From positions 1-64,000 of the forward strand of contig NZ_CACWPP010000004.1 of NCBI RefSeq assembly GCF_902762735.1: a DNA stretch of 64,000 bases, written 5' to 3'. The DNA comes from an uncultured Ruminococcus sp. Its GTDB lineage: Bacteria > Bacillota > Clostridia > Oscillospirales > Ruminococcaceae. The stretch's first letter is position 1, and each line of letters starts with the position of its first letter. Positions 26,079-35,506 of the stretch are shown here, in pieces. The notes beneath the pieces are model-generated. The model was not told the DNA's origin. It worked only from the letters and a program-made list of their open reading frames with translations, and ran no database searches. The position numbers and the translations under genes are program-made.

Positions 26079-28376
26079 GTGAAAAACAGGGTATATGATA
26101 ACCGTGAGCTTTCATGGCTCAAATTTAACGAGCGTGTGCTGGAAGAAGCCCGTGATGAGCGCAATCCTCTGCTTGAAAGACTGCTTTTCCAGTCGATATA
26201 CGGCAGTAACCTTGATGAGTTCTTTATGGTCAGGGTGGGTTCGCTGTATGATGCTTCGCTGGTGGACGACTCGCACAAGGATAATAAGTCGAAGATGAAG
26301 CCCTCAGAACAGCTGAGTGCTATCTTCACAAGGGTGCGTGAACTGATAGCGGTGGAGGACGAGAGCTTCAAAACCATACACAAAGCGCTCGAACCTAAAA
26401 ATATTGAGCATAAGAGCATGAAGGGCCTGACGATGCAGGAAGCGGAGTTCTTGGAGGCTTACTATGCTTACGAGATAAAGCCTTTTCTCAGCCCGCTGAT
26501 AATCGACAAGCGCCACCCGTTCCCGTTTTTGCCGAACAAAAGCATATACGTGGCGGCAAAGCTGACCTCTAAAAGCGGTGTCACACTGGGCATCATCGGG
26601 TGCAGTGAAAAATTCCAGCGGGTGATCTTCCTGCCGCGTCAGGACGATTCCATAGCTTATGTGCTGGTGGAAGAACTGATATTCCACTACACCGATAAGA
26701 TATTCTCAGGCTATAAAGTCGAAGAAAAGACCCTCATGCGCATAACCCGCAACGCCGATATTGATGTTGATGAGAGTTTTGACCGTGAACTTGATTTCAG
26801 GCAGAACATGTCCGAGCTGATAAACAAGAGAAAGCGCCTTTGTGCGGTGAGATTACAGCTTTCAAAACAAGTTTCCGAACCTCTCCAGAAAGAACTCTGC
26901 GCAAGACTGGAACTTTCCAAGAAACAGGTCTTTGTCGAGAAAACTCCCCTTGACCTGTCATATGTGTTCGCTGTGTTTGAAAAGGCGGCAGATAAAAAAG
27001 AACTTTTCTATGAGCCGCAGACATCTCAGCTTTCGCGCATGATAGACGAGAGCCGCCCGATGATAGAGCAGGTCGATGAACGCGACTTGTTCCTGTCTTA
27101 CCCTTACGAAACTATACAGCATTTTATAAGAATGCTGAATGAAGCCGCTAAGGACGAAAGCGTGGTCTCTATAAAGATGACGCTCTACCGTGTGGCAAAG
27201 CATTCTAAGGTCATAAAGGCTCTGTGTGCCGCCGCTGAAAACGGCAAGGAAGTTTCGGTGCTGGTGGAACTGAGGGCGCGCTTTGACGAGGAAAATAACA
27301 TCGGCTGGTCAAAACAGCTCGAAGAAGCAGGCTGTCGTGTAATGTACGGTCCAAAGGGGCTGAAAGTTCATTCAAAGCTGTGCCTTATAACCCGCAAGAC
27401 CTCAGAGGGAGTAAAGTACACCACACAGATAGGCACAGGCAACTATAACGAAAAGACAGCTTGTCTTTATACCGACCTCTGCCTTATGACTGCCAATACG
27501 CAGATAGCACACGAAGCGGAAGAAGTGTTCCGCGCACTCTCCATAGGTGAGCTTGTTGAGAACAGCAAGCTGCTGCTGGTAGCACCGCACTGTCTGCAAA
27601 ACCGTTTGCTTGAAATGATGGATAACGAGATAGCTATTGCTAAAGCGGGCGGCGAGGGCTATGTTGGCGCGAAACTCAATTCGCTGACCGACAAGGTCAT
27701 TATCGACAAGATAATCGAATGCTCGCAGGCCGGTGTAAAGGTAGAGATGGTCATAAGAGGTATATCCTGTCTTGTGGCAGGTGTTCCGGGCGTTACCGAA
27801 AATGTTCGCATACGTTCGATAGTGGGCAGGTATCTCGAACATGCCAGGATCTATATATTCGGCAGTGGTGTCAGGAAGAGTGTGTATATCTCTTCTGCCG
27901 ATTACATGACAAGAAACACCACCCGCCGCGTGGAAGTCGCTGCACCTGTGCTGAACGACGAGATAAAACAGCGCATTATTGAACTGTTTGAAACGCAGAT
28001 GAAAGATAATGTCAAGGCGCGTGATATGCAGCCTGACGGTACATATATCAGACTTCCTGCATCAGAACCCCTTGTTGATGCACAGAGCAGACTTTTCGCT
28101 GAAGCATATGCCAATGTGCCAAAGCCAAAGCCTAAGCCTGCGCCAAAGCCTGAACCGAAAGCAGAACCTGTTCCCGCAGCAGATACTCAGCCCGTACAGG
28201 CGCAGACAGAGGTACAGGAAAATACAGAGAATGCTCAGGCGCAGATGAACGTTGAAGAAAAGCCCGAGCCTGTTCAGGCGGCGACACCTGTTGAAGCACC
28301 TGTAAAAAAAAAAGTTGGTGGTCAAGGTTCATCGGACTCTTCCGTCGTAAGAGTAAAAGTTAAAAAGATAAAATAA
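26079..28376 (+). CDS. ppk: Polyphosphate kinase 1
   Basis: 765 residues from GTG at 26079 (TAGGAG upstream). The first 690 residues are a full PPK1: the N domain (NRELSWLKFNERVLEEARD), the head domain, and two PLD-like domains with GLKVHSKLCLI (catalytic His) and TQIGTGNYNEKTACLYTD. It makes polyphosphate from ATP. The remaining 75 residues are an unusual low-complexity tail of Pro, Lys, Glu, Ala and Gln. The tail ends at ten A (28304-28313); the -1 frame after the run reads SWWSRFIGLFRRKSKS before a stop, which looks more like a natural basic aromatic end than the present GGQGSSDSSVV..., so a slip in the A run is possible. Confidence 0.95.
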   Translation: MKNRVYDNRELSWLKFNERVLEEARDERNPLLERLLFQSIYGSNLDEFFMVRVGSLYDASLVDDSHKDNKSKMKPSEQLSAIFTRVRELIAVEDESFKTIHKALEPKNIEHKSMKGLTMQEAEFLEAYYAYEIKPFLSPLIIDKRHPFPFLPNKSIYVAAKLTSKSGVTLGIIGCSEKFQRVIFLPRQDDSIAYVLVEELIFHYTDKIFSGYKVEEKTLMRITRNADIDVDESFDRELDFRQNMSELINKRKRLCAVRLQLSKQVSEPLQKELCARLELSKKQVFVEKTPLDLSYVFAVFEKAADKKELFYEPQTSQLSRMIDESRPMIEQVDERDLFLSYPYETIQHFIRMLNEAAKDESVVSIKMTLYRVAKHSKVIKALCAAAENGKEVSVLVELRARFDEENNIGWSKQLEEAGCRVMYGPKGLKVHSKLCLITRKTSEGVKYTTQIGTGNYNEKTACLYTDLCLMTANTQIAHEAEEVFRALSIGELVENSKLLLVAPHCLQNRLLEMMDNEIAIAKAGGEGYVGAKLNSLTDKVIIDKIIECSQAGVKVEMVIRGISCLVAGVPGVTENVRIRSIVGRYLEHARIYIFGSGVRKSVYISSADYMTRNTTRRVEVAAPVLNDEIKQRIIELFETQMKDNVKARDMQPDGTYIRLPASEPLVDAQSRLFAEAYANVPKPKPKPAPKPEPKAEPVPAADTQPVQAQTEVQENTENAQAQMNVEEKPEPVQAATPVEAPVKKKVGGQGSSDSSVVRVKVKKIK

Positions 28377-28381
28377 ACTAC

Positions 28382-28408
28382 TGACGGACAGCGCACAACT
28401 GTCCGTCA
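28382..28408 (+). terminator. Hairpin between ppk1 and the ABC exporter
   Basis: TGACGGACAG and CTGTCCGTCA form a perfect ten-base stem. The T run is poor, so it may only partly stop transcription into the ABC genes, for which I see no separate strong promoter. Confidence 0.5.
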
Positions 28409-28428
28409 AATCATGTTTGGAGAAAAAT

Positions 28429-30168
28429 ATGTTCAGATTGTTCCGATATTTGAAAAATTACAAAAAAGAAAGCGTTATAGGACCGCTGTTCAAACTGATA
28501 GAGGCTTGTTTCGAGCTTGCAGTGCCGCTGGTCATGGCGAATATCATTGACATCGGCATAAAAAATGAGGATATGGGCTATATCCTGAAAATGGGCGGTA
28601 TAATGGTGCTGCTGGGGTTTCTGGGACTTGCATGTTCGCTGACGGCGCAGTTTTTTGCGGCTAAGGCATCGGTGGGGTTCGGCACTGCTTTGCGCACCGA
28701 TCTGCTAAAGCATATAAACAAGCTGTCATATACCGAGATAGATAAGATAGGCAGCAGCACTCTCGTCACCAGGATGACTGCTGACATAAATACTGCACAG
28801 GCGGGTGTGAATATCCTGCTGAGACTTCTCCTGCGCTCGCCGTTTATCGTTATAGGTGCTGTCATAATGGCATTCACCATCTCGGTGAAGCTGACGCTTA
28901 TCTTTCTGATAATCGCGCCATGCCTTGCTTTTGTCATCTATAAGATAATGAGTATCACTATCCCGCGCTATAAACATATCCAAAAGACTCTCGACCGCAC
29001 TAACCTGCTGACAAGTGAGGCGCTGACGGGCGCAAGGGTGATACGTGCTTTTTCCCGTCAGCAGGACGAGGAGAAAGAGTTTAAGCAGATAACCGATGAA
29101 CTGACCGACCTCCAGATAAAGGCAGGCAGGATCAACGCACTTATGAACCCAATGACCTACGTTATCGTGAATATCGCCATAGCCGTCATAATCAGGGCGG
29201 GCGCAGGTCAGGTGTTCAGGGGGACTATCAGTCAGGGCGAAGTAATAGCGCTGATAAACTACATGAACCAGATATTGCTGGCGCTTCTTGCTATGGCGAT
29301 ACTTGTGACGAATATCACCAAGATGCAGGCTTCTGCCATACGCATAAACGATATTTTCGCAGTAGACCCATCTGTCAGCGATGAGGGCAATATCGAGGTA
29401 AAGGCTGTCAAAAATGCGCCTTGCATCGAGTTTAAAGATGTCAGCTTCTCCTACCATGACAGCGAAGAGTATGCGCTGGAAAATATCAGCTTCTCGGTCG
29501 GCAGGGGAGAAACGGCGGGCATAATCGGCGGTACAGGTTCGGGCAAGAGTTCGGTGATAAACCTTATACCGCGTTTTTACGATGTGTCAAAAGGTCAGGT
29601 GTTGGTGGACGGCGTTGACGTTAAGGACTATCCGTTCAAACAGCTGAGGCAGAAGATAGGTCTTGTGCCGCAGAGGGCGGTGCTGTTCAAAGGCACTATC
29701 CGCGATAACATGAAGTGGCGTGACAGATCTGCTTCCGATGATGAGATAATAAGCGCCTTAAAACTGGCACAGGCGTATGATTTTGTCATGGAAAAGCCCG
29801 ATAAACTTGACGAGATGATCTTGCAGGAGGGCAAGAACCTCTCGGGCGGTCAGCGGCAAAGACTGACCATCGCGCGGGCTTTTGTAGGCTCACCCGAAAT
29901 TGTCATACTTGATGACTCCGCATCTGCCCTTGACCTTGCCACCGATGCAAAACTGCGAAAAGCCATCGCTGAACAGACAGGCGGAATGACAGTTCTCATA
30001 GTATCACAGCGCATATCCTCCATAAAAAATGTTGACAAGATAATCGTGATGGACGATGGCAAGATAGCGGGTATAGGCACTCACCGCGAGCTTTACAAAA
30101 ACTGTGCCGTTTACCGCGAGATATGTCTTTCTCAGCTTTCCGAACAGGAGGTGAACAACATTGGATAA
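28429..30168 (+). CDS. ABC exporter, first half of a heterodimer (degenerate nucleotide site)
   Basis: 579 residues from the ATG at 28429 (TTTGGAG upstream). A six-helix exporter membrane domain (about 1-310) is followed by an ATPase domain with Walker A GGTGSGKSS, Q-loop LVPQRAVLF, signature LSGGQRQR and Walker B IVILDDSASALD. The residue after Walker B is Asp instead of the catalytic Glu, as in the degenerate partner of heterodimeric exporters such as BmrCD or TM287/288. It exports drugs, lipids or peptides; the substrate is unknown. Its TGA overlaps the start region of the second subunit. Confidence 0.93.
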   Translation: MFRLFRYLKNYKKESVIGPLFKLIEACFELAVPLVMANIIDIGIKNEDMGYILKMGGIMVLLGFLGLACSLTAQFFAAKASVGFGTALRTDLLKHINKLSYTEIDKIGSSTLVTRMTADINTAQAGVNILLRLLLRSPFIVIGAVIMAFTISVKLTLIFLIIAPCLAFVIYKIMSITIPRYKHIQKTLDRTNLLTSEALTGARVIRAFSRQQDEEKEFKQITDELTDLQIKAGRINALMNPMTYVIVNIAIAVIIRAGAGQVFRGTISQGEVIALINYMNQILLALLAMAILVTNITKMQASAIRINDIFAVDPSVSDEGNIEVKAVKNAPCIEFKDVSFSYHDSEEYALENISFSVGRGETAGIIGGTGSGKSSVINLIPRFYDVSKGQVLVDGVDVKDYPFKQLRQKIGLVPQRAVLFKGTIRDNMKWRDRSASDDEIISALKLAQAYDFVMEKPDKLDEMILQEGKNLSGGQRQRLTIARAFVGSPEIVILDDSASALDLATDAKLRKAIAEQTGGMTVLIVSQRISSIKNVDKIIVMDDGKIAGIGTHRELYKNCAVYREICLSQLSEQEVNNIG

Positions 30169-31918
30169 GTACAGACCGTTAAAAAAACCTGTGCTGAAGC
30201 CTCTTCTTTCATATGCAAGACCGTATATCAGTCTGTTTGCCTTGTCTTTGGCGCTGGCGCTGGTAACGGTCGCCACAACACTTTATGCGCCTATACTTAT
30301 CGGTCAGGCGGTAGACCTTATTGTTGGACCTGGTAATGTTGATCTCAAGGGTCTTGTGCCGATAGTTATAAAACTCTGTGTGACTGTTGCGATCACGGCA
30401 CTTTCGCAGTGGCTGATGTCTCTCTGTACCAACAAGATAACTTTCAATGTGGTGCGCGATATAAGAAACAAGGCTTTCGCTAAACTGGATAAACTTCCGC
30501 TGTCGTACATTGATGCTCACCCGCACGGCGATATTATCAGCCGTATAATTACGGATATTGACCAGATCTCTGACGGTCTGCTGATGGGATTTGCACAGCT
30601 GTTCACGGGTATCTGTACTATATTAGGTACTATTATTTTTATGCTGAGCATAAATGTCAGGATCTCTGTGGTGGTAATTATCCTGACACCTCTTTCGCTG
30701 TTTGTGGCGAGGTTCATCGCGAAAAACACCTTTGATCTATTCCATAAACAGTCGGAAGCACGCGGCGAAATGACTTCTCTTGTGGAGGAAGTGACGGGCA
30801 ACCTGAAAACAGTTCAGGCTTTCGGCTATGAACAGGAAGCCGAAGAGCGCTTTGATGTCTTTAATCAGAAACTAAGAGAAGTCAGCGTAAAGGCGATATT
30901 CTTTTCGTCACTTACCAACCCATGCACACGTTTCGTCAACGGACTTGTTTATACCTCAGTCGGCATTCTCGGTGCGCTTACCGTGTTCGGCGGCGGGGGA
31001 TTTACTGTGGGCAATCTCTCGAGTTTTCTCACTTATGCAAATCAGTATACCAAGCCGTTCAACGAGATCTCGGGCGTTATCACCGAATTGCAGAGCGCCC
31101 TTGCTTCTGCAAGACGTGTGTTCGATATTATCGACGAACCCGAAGAGAGACCTGACAGTGAAGATGCTTACGTGCTTAAAGAAGTTGACGGCACTGTTGA
31201 TATAGAGAATGTCAATTTCAGCTATGTTCCCGATGTGAAGCTGATAGAGGACTTCAACCTGCATGTCAGGGCAGGTGAGCGTACCGCGATAGTAGGTCCG
31301 ACGGGCTGTGGAAAGACCACTATGATAAATCTGCTGATGCGCTTTTATGATGCTGACAGCGGCAAGATAAGCATCAGCGGCAGACCGATAAAAGACTGCA
31401 CCAGAAATTCAATGCGCTCGATGTACGGCATGGTATTGCAGGAAACATGGCTGAAAACCGCCACTATCCGCGACAATATCCGCTACGGCAGACCCGATGC
31501 CACCGAAGAAGAAGTCATCGCGGCGGCGAAGTCAGCCCACTGTCACGGTTTTATAAAGCGTCTGCCGCAGGGCTATGACACCGTTATTTCAGATGCTTTC
31601 AGCACCCTTTCACAGGGGCAGAAACAGATTCTCTGCATCGCGAGGGTGATGCTGTCACTTCCTCCCATGCTGATACTTGATGAAGCAACTTCTTCGATAG
31701 ATACCAGGACCGAGATAATAGTTCAGCGTGCTTTTGCTAAAATGATGAAAGGCAGAACGAGTTTTATAATCGCTCACCGTCTTTCGACCATAAAAGAGGC
31801 TGAAAATATAATAGTAATGAGATCGGGGCACATCGTCGAGCAGGGAACTCACGAAAGCCTGATAGCAAAAGGCGGCTTTTACAGCGAGCTTTATAATTCT
31901 CAGTTTGCTGCCGATTAA
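30161..31918 (+). CDS. ABC exporter, second half of a heterodimer
   Basis: 585 residues, start TTG at 30161 with AGGAGGTG nine bases upstream, overlapping the end of the first subunit. Membrane domain, then ATPase domain with Walker A GPTGCGKTT, Walker B MLILDEATSSID (catalytic Glu present) and signature LSQGQKQ. In a heterodimer the LSQGQ signature would face the Asp-containing site of the partner, so both deviations fall in one composite site, leaving a single active site formed by this subunit's Walker motifs and the partner's LSGGQ. Confidence 0.93.
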   Translation: MDKYRPLKKPVLKPLLSYARPYISLFALSLALALVTVATTLYAPILIGQAVDLIVGPGNVDLKGLVPIVIKLCVTVAITALSQWLMSLCTNKITFNVVRDIRNKAFAKLDKLPLSYIDAHPHGDIISRIITDIDQISDGLLMGFAQLFTGICTILGTIIFMLSINVRISVVVIILTPLSLFVARFIAKNTFDLFHKQSEARGEMTSLVEEVTGNLKTVQAFGYEQEAEERFDVFNQKLREVSVKAIFFSSLTNPCTRFVNGLVYTSVGILGALTVFGGGGFTVGNLSSFLTYANQYTKPFNEISGVITELQSALASARRVFDIIDEPEERPDSEDAYVLKEVDGTVDIENVNFSYVPDVKLIEDFNLHVRAGERTAIVGPTGCGKTTMINLLMRFYDADSGKISISGRPIKDCTRNSMRSMYGMVLQETWLKTATIRDNIRYGRPDATEEEVIAAAKSAHCHGFIKRLPQGYDTVISDAFSTLSQGQKQILCIARVMLSLPPMLILDEATSSIDTRTEIIVQRAFAKMMKGRTSFIIAHRLSTIKEAENIIVMRSGHIVEQGTHESLIAKGGFYSELYNSQFAAD

Positions 31919-31921
31919 CAC

Positions 31922-31955
31922 AAAAAAGGCAATACCTGCGCGGTATTGCCTTTTT
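31922..31955 (+). terminator. Terminator of the ABC exporter operon
   Basis: GGCAATACC and GGTATTGCC form the stem, with A-rich sequence before and five T after. Confidence 0.88.
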
Positions 31956-31964
31956 GTTTTAGTA

Positions 31965-32089
31965 TGTGGTTATCCCGCTGAGACACCACAAAAACAGCGG
32001 CTATACAGAACTTAAGGGTCTTGGCGTGTGGCGCTCAATTATCCTTTTGTTTACCGCATTTTTAGTTGGTGTGCTAAAGGGATAGTCAT
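31965..32089. repeat. MITE-like element, family 2
   Basis: About 125 bases with imperfect inverted ends: GTGGTTATCCCGCTGAGACA on the left and, on the other strand, ATGACTATCCCTTTAGCACA on the right. A 36-base internal segment (32030-32065) recurs exactly at 61388-61423. No coding capacity. It lies between a terminator and the end of the lipoprotein gene. Confidence 0.65.
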
Positions 32090-32134
32090 ATTTTTAATTG
32101 TCACCGATACATATCAAGAGCGCAGTCTCTCAGA

Positions 32135-32923
32135 TCATGTCATTTTTTCGGTGGCGAAAACATATGTTGTGCCGTTTAATGCTTTGAGCGTGATACTGCT
32201 GTTCTCAGGGTTTATCCTGAGTTCTATGACACGTTCCTCGCTGTATAGCTTTTCAGCCAGTGCGCAAGCCTCGCCGAATGCTTTGACTTTGTTTTCGTCC
32301 GAATATTCACCGAACAGGTTGGTGTATTTTTCGGATATTTCGCTGAATTCATCAACGAGCTTCTTAAAATCCTCGCTGTCCTCGGTAAGTATCTCATCGG
32401 TATATGTGCGTACACGGACAGTATTTGTCTTTTGACCGTCGTACAGCGCATATACGTTGAAGGTCTTCCAGCCGTCTGTATCAGGCTTGAAATAACAGCT
32501 GTAAATACCTGTTCCATCGTCTGTCATATCGGTTATCAGAGTATCGTCCGAATCATACAGTCCGACAGCTGTATCTTTGTCTGAAAGCTCATGGTCAGGT
32601 TTCAGCATGAAATAAAAGCCGTTCTCATCATCTGCTTTAACAAAAGTCTGTGATACTGTCAGCGTATTGTCTGCTTCTTTTGTGATAAATTCTTCTATCT
32701 CAGTCAGAACTGCTTCTTCGGCGGTCATTTCATCAGGTGTAGTGTTTTCATCAGCTGTTGTAACTTCATCGGGTGAGGTAGTTTCATTTTCGGCAGAAGC
32801 TGTTATTGAAGCATTTTCAGCTGTACTGCTCTCAGAGACAGGCTCGGCAGGGGCTTCTGTACAGGCAGAAAGGACTGCACAGACCGCAGCAGTTATAACA
32901 GCACATAATGATCTCTTGCTCAT
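32135..32923 (-). CDS. Putative lipoprotein of unknown function
   Basis: 262 residues. The N-terminus has a basic start, a hydrophobic stretch (LCAVITAAVCAVLSAC) and a lipobox with Cys21, so it should be anchored to the outer face of the membrane. A Thr/Glu/Ser-rich linker (to about residue 75) precedes a folded domain containing FYFMLKPDHELSDKDTAVGLYDSDDTLITDMTDDGTGIYSCYF, which could be an immunoglobulin-like or NEAT-like sandwich. I do not recognise the family. GGAGATGAAA precedes the ATG. Single gene with its own promoter. Confidence 0.8.
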   Translation of the reverse strand: MSKRSLCAVITAAVCAVLSACTEAPAEPVSESSTAENASITASAENETTSPDEVTTADENTTPDEMTAEEAVLTEIEEFITKEADNTLTVSQTFVKADDENGFYFMLKPDHELSDKDTAVGLYDSDDTLITDMTDDGTGIYSCYFKPDTDGWKTFNVYALYDGQKTNTVRVRTYTDEILTEDSEDFKKLVDEFSEISEKYTNLFGEYSDENKVKAFGEACALAEKLYSEERVIELRINPENSSITLKALNGTTYVFATEKMT

Positions 32924-32958
32924 ATTTTCATCTCCATTGATTTTTTATCACAAAGTCA

Positions 32959-32987
32959 AGTATATCAAAATTCGCCCTGCATGTCAA
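32959..32987 (-). promoter_or_regulatory. Promoter of the lipoprotein gene
   Basis: Minus strand TTGACA, 17 bases, TATACT, about 35 bases before the start codon. Confidence 0.8.
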
Positions 32988-33117
32988 CAAAAAACGCTTT
33001 TATTCGACTATTTGCATAATGCGGCGCTTTGATAATTTCTTTATTTTAGCTGTGAGATCATCAAAATAACGTGACAGCAAGATATGACAGCATCATTTTA
33101 CGTCATAAAAGAAGCCG

Positions 33118-34044
33118 CTAAAGTCTTGCATTTACCGCAAGGCTTTTTTTGAGTTCGCTTATATATGTTTGCCCGATCTCGCTCAGCGCTCCGTTTTTTT
33201 TGCAGATATATCCTATCTCCATTATGCTGTTGGGATTGTCGGTATCTTCGCGGAACGGCACTACCCTGTAATCATCGCCCCCAAGCTCTTTGCACAGTAT
33301 GCCCGAACAAAGAGTATATCCGTACAGTTCTTTCATCATCTCGCCCATAGCGGCACGGTCTGTTGCCTTTATCATTCTGGGGTAAATGTTCTCGCTGAGT
33401 ATCTCTTCTGCGTAAATATAGCCGTCCTTACCGTTTTGCTCAAAGGACAGGCAGGGATACGGCTCAAGCTGTTCAAGGCTGATGGACGGTTCATCTGCAA
33501 GCGGATGTCCCTTCCACAGATAAACATAAGCCTTGCAGCGTATAAGCTCGGTAAAGCTCAGCTCGTTTTCTTCAAACAGCTTTTCTATCGGCTTTCGGTT
33601 GAAGTTTGAGATGTACAGCACACCTATCTCGCTGCGGAGAGCTGCAACATCACGGATAATGTTCAGTGTTTCGGTCTCGCGTACTGCAAATTCAAATTCA
33701 AGCGTGTTATACTGCTTTACTGTACTGATAAAAGCGCTTACAGCAAAGGAATAATGCTGTGTCGATATACCAAATCGGCGCTTTTTTTCTTTGCTTATGT
33801 ATTTTTCCTGTATCAGCTCGTACTGCCGCAGCAGCTGTCCCGCACTTTGTAAAAATTCAAGCCCTTCGGCAGAGGGCACAGCACCTTTGTGCGAACGCAT
33901 GAATACCTCAAATCGCAGTTCTTTTTCAAGCTCCCTCACCGCACTTGTCAGGGTCGGCTGAGAGATGCCCAGCTTTTCCGCAGCTTTGTTCATAGAGCCG
34001 CACTCGCAGATCGTCAGCGCATAATGCATTTGGAGTATGGTCAT
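33118..34044 (-). CDS. LysR-family transcriptional regulator
   Basis: 308 residues. N-terminal winged helix: MHYALTICECGSMNKAAEKLGISQPTLTSAVRELEKELRFEVFMRSHKGAVPSAEGLEFL, followed by a two-lobed effector domain. It is transcribed away from a NitT/TauT-type transporter operon, the usual arrangement for a LysR regulator and its target, so control of that operon is likely. AAGGTGG precedes the ATG. The effector is unknown; a sulfur- or nitrogen-containing small molecule is a guess from the transporter type. Confidence 0.93.
   Translation of the reverse strand: MTILQMHYALTICECGSMNKAAEKLGISQPTLTSAVRELEKELRFEVFMRSHKGAVPSAEGLEFLQSAGQLLRQYELIQEKYISKEKKRRFGISTQHYSFAVSAFISTVKQYNTLEFEFAVRETETLNIIRDVAALRSEIGVLYISNFNRKPIEKLFEENELSFTELIRCKAYVYLWKGHPLADEPSISLEQLEPYPCLSFEQNGKDGYIYAEEILSENIYPRMIKATDRAAMGEMMKELYGYTLCSGILCKELGGDDYRVVPFREDTDNPNSIMEIGYICKKNGALSEIGQTYISELKKSLAVNARL
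33122..33150 (+). terminator. Plus-strand terminator-like hairpin inside the end of the LysR gene
   Basis: GTCTTGC pairs with GCAAGGC around ATTTACC and is followed by seven T on the plus strand. It faces against the LysR gene and may block antisense transcription coming from the left. Confidence 0.5.
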
Positions 34045-34074
34045 TTTTCCACCTTCTTAGTATGAATTATTAGG

Positions 34075-34103
34075 ATTATACCACATAACCGGCTGTTTGT
34101 CAA
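34075..34103 (-). promoter_or_regulatory. Promoter of the LysR gene
   Basis: Minus strand TTGACA, 17 bases, TATAAT, about 30 bases before the start codon. Confidence 0.85.
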
Positions 34104-34447
34104 TCCCGATTTCGATATACCCTATCTATGAATAGTTATAATAACAATCTATAATTAAATGCTTTTATGATAGCGTTATCTTATATCATAAGTTCATTAG
34201 CTGTGATATGTCTCATGGGTGCAGGTGCAAATGTCTGCAAAAACCTTGTCTTGGGGAGTGATAACGTTATCTTATTTGTTTTGGTATATGTTGGAAAATG
34301 GCGTGTTATGGAATGATGATGCTTTGCGGGCGGGTATATTTCAGCTGCTGACGGCAGCGAGATGGTAACGTTATCATCTTTCATTGTTGTTTTTTTCCTG
34401 AAAATAAGCTAGACTGTATACATCAAAATCAAAAGGAGGAAATTATT
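34104..34447. promoter_or_regulatory. LysR/transporter intergenic control region with three cre-like palindromes
   Basis: No gene. Three near-identical palindromes lie here: GATAGCGTTATC (34169-34180), GATAACGTTATC (34260-34271) and GGTAACGTTATC (34364-34375). With flanking TG and C/T they fit, with one or two mismatches each, the catabolite responsive element TGWNANCGNTNWCA and other LacI-family operators. The last one is about 70 bases before the substrate-binding protein start. A dyad CTATCTATGAATAG near 34120-34135 could be a LysR site. A LacI-type regulator binding here would add carbon or other control over the operon. Confidence 0.6.
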
Positions 34448-35506
34448 ATGAAAAAGACAAAGATGATCTCGGCAGCGGCGGCTCTGGTGTTTGCTGTGAC
34501 AATGGCTTCATGTTCTGTGAGTGAAAAAGGAGATACTGCTTCGGAAGCAGAAAAAACTGATAAGGTAACAGGTGTTGATTACAAATACGGCAAGATCGAC
34601 ATTCCGGGAAAGGACGGCGCACTTTGCGGCGCACCTATCTATATCGCTTACGAAAACGGATATTTTGCTGAGGAGGGGTTTGATGTGAATCTTATCTCTG
34701 CCGATTTTGAAACTAGAAAGATAGGACTGAACAACGGTACTATCCCCATCGTGAACGGCGATTTCCAGTTCTTCCCGTCCATTGAAAACGGTATAGATGT
34801 CAAGGTAGTAGACGGGCTTCATGAGGGCTGCATAAAATTTGCTGTCCGCCCCGATTCCGACATAAGCACGGTAGATGATCTGAAGGGCAAGAAGATCGGC
34901 GTTGACGAGATAGGCGGCACACCTCATCAGGTGGCATCGCTGTGGCTTGAAAATGCAGGAATATCGGCTGACCCTTCGGCAGGAGAGGTAACATTCCTGC
35001 CATATTCTGACGGCAACCTTGAATTTGAAGCACTTGCAAGCGGTGAGATAGATGTGGCTGCCCTCTGGGACCCGCTCGGTTCGATACACGAAAAGGCAGG
35101 CGATGTCAAAATAATCTTCGATCTCGGAAAAGACCCTTATTTTGCAGATCACTTCTGCTGCTTCCTGTATGCTTCCACAAAGGTGCTGAATGATGACCCT
35201 GAGGAGGTCGCAGCACTGCTGAGAGCCTACCGCAAGGCGCAGGAATGGATATACGAAAATCCTGAAAAGTCAGTGGATATTATCGTTGATAAAAACTATG
35301 CATCTATCGAGGACAAGGAGCTGGCAGCTGATCTGATCAGGAGCTACGGTTTTCCGTCGGCGGCAGAACATGACGAGAACTGGGACAGCCACGTTGAGAG
35401 CGATGTCAGGTATTTCGTTGACGGTCTTTCAAAGATAGGCTATCTTGAAAGTGATCCCGAACAGTTCGCAGATAAGATCTATCAGAAGGTAGAGGTGCAG
35501 AAATGA
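34448..35506 (+). CDS. NitT/TauT-type ABC transporter substrate-binding lipoprotein
   Basis: 352 residues. Lipobox in AVTMASCS gives Cys21. The mature part has the SsuA/ThiY-like fold: APIYIAYENGYFAEEGFDVNL, TVDDLKGKKIGVDEIGGTPHQVA, ALASGEIDVAALWDP. Homologues bind nitrate, taurine, sulfonates or pyrimidines; the ligand cannot be fixed here. AAAGGAGGAAATTATT precedes the ATG. First gene of a tightly packed plus-strand operon to 40131, with an ATGA overlap to the permease. Confidence 0.92.
   Translation: MKKTKMISAAAALVFAVTMASCSVSEKGDTASEAEKTDKVTGVDYKYGKIDIPGKDGALCGAPIYIAYENGYFAEEGFDVNLISADFETRKIGLNNGTIPIVNGDFQFFPSIENGIDVKVVDGLHEGCIKFAVRPDSDISTVDDLKGKKIGVDEIGGTPHQVASLWLENAGISADPSAGEVTFLPYSDGNLEFEALASGEIDVAALWDPLGSIHEKAGDVKIIFDLGKDPYFADHFCCFLYASTKVLNDDPEEVAALLRAYRKAQEWIYENPEKSVDIIVDKNYASIEDKELAADLIRSYGFPSAAEHDENWDSHVESDVRYFVDGLSKIGYLESDPEQFADKIYQKVEVQK

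Noticed and set aside
31973..32435. Plus-strand open frames over the family 2 repeat and the lipoprotein end
   Set aside because: They are antisense to a lipoprotein gene with signal peptide, promoter and ribosome binding site.
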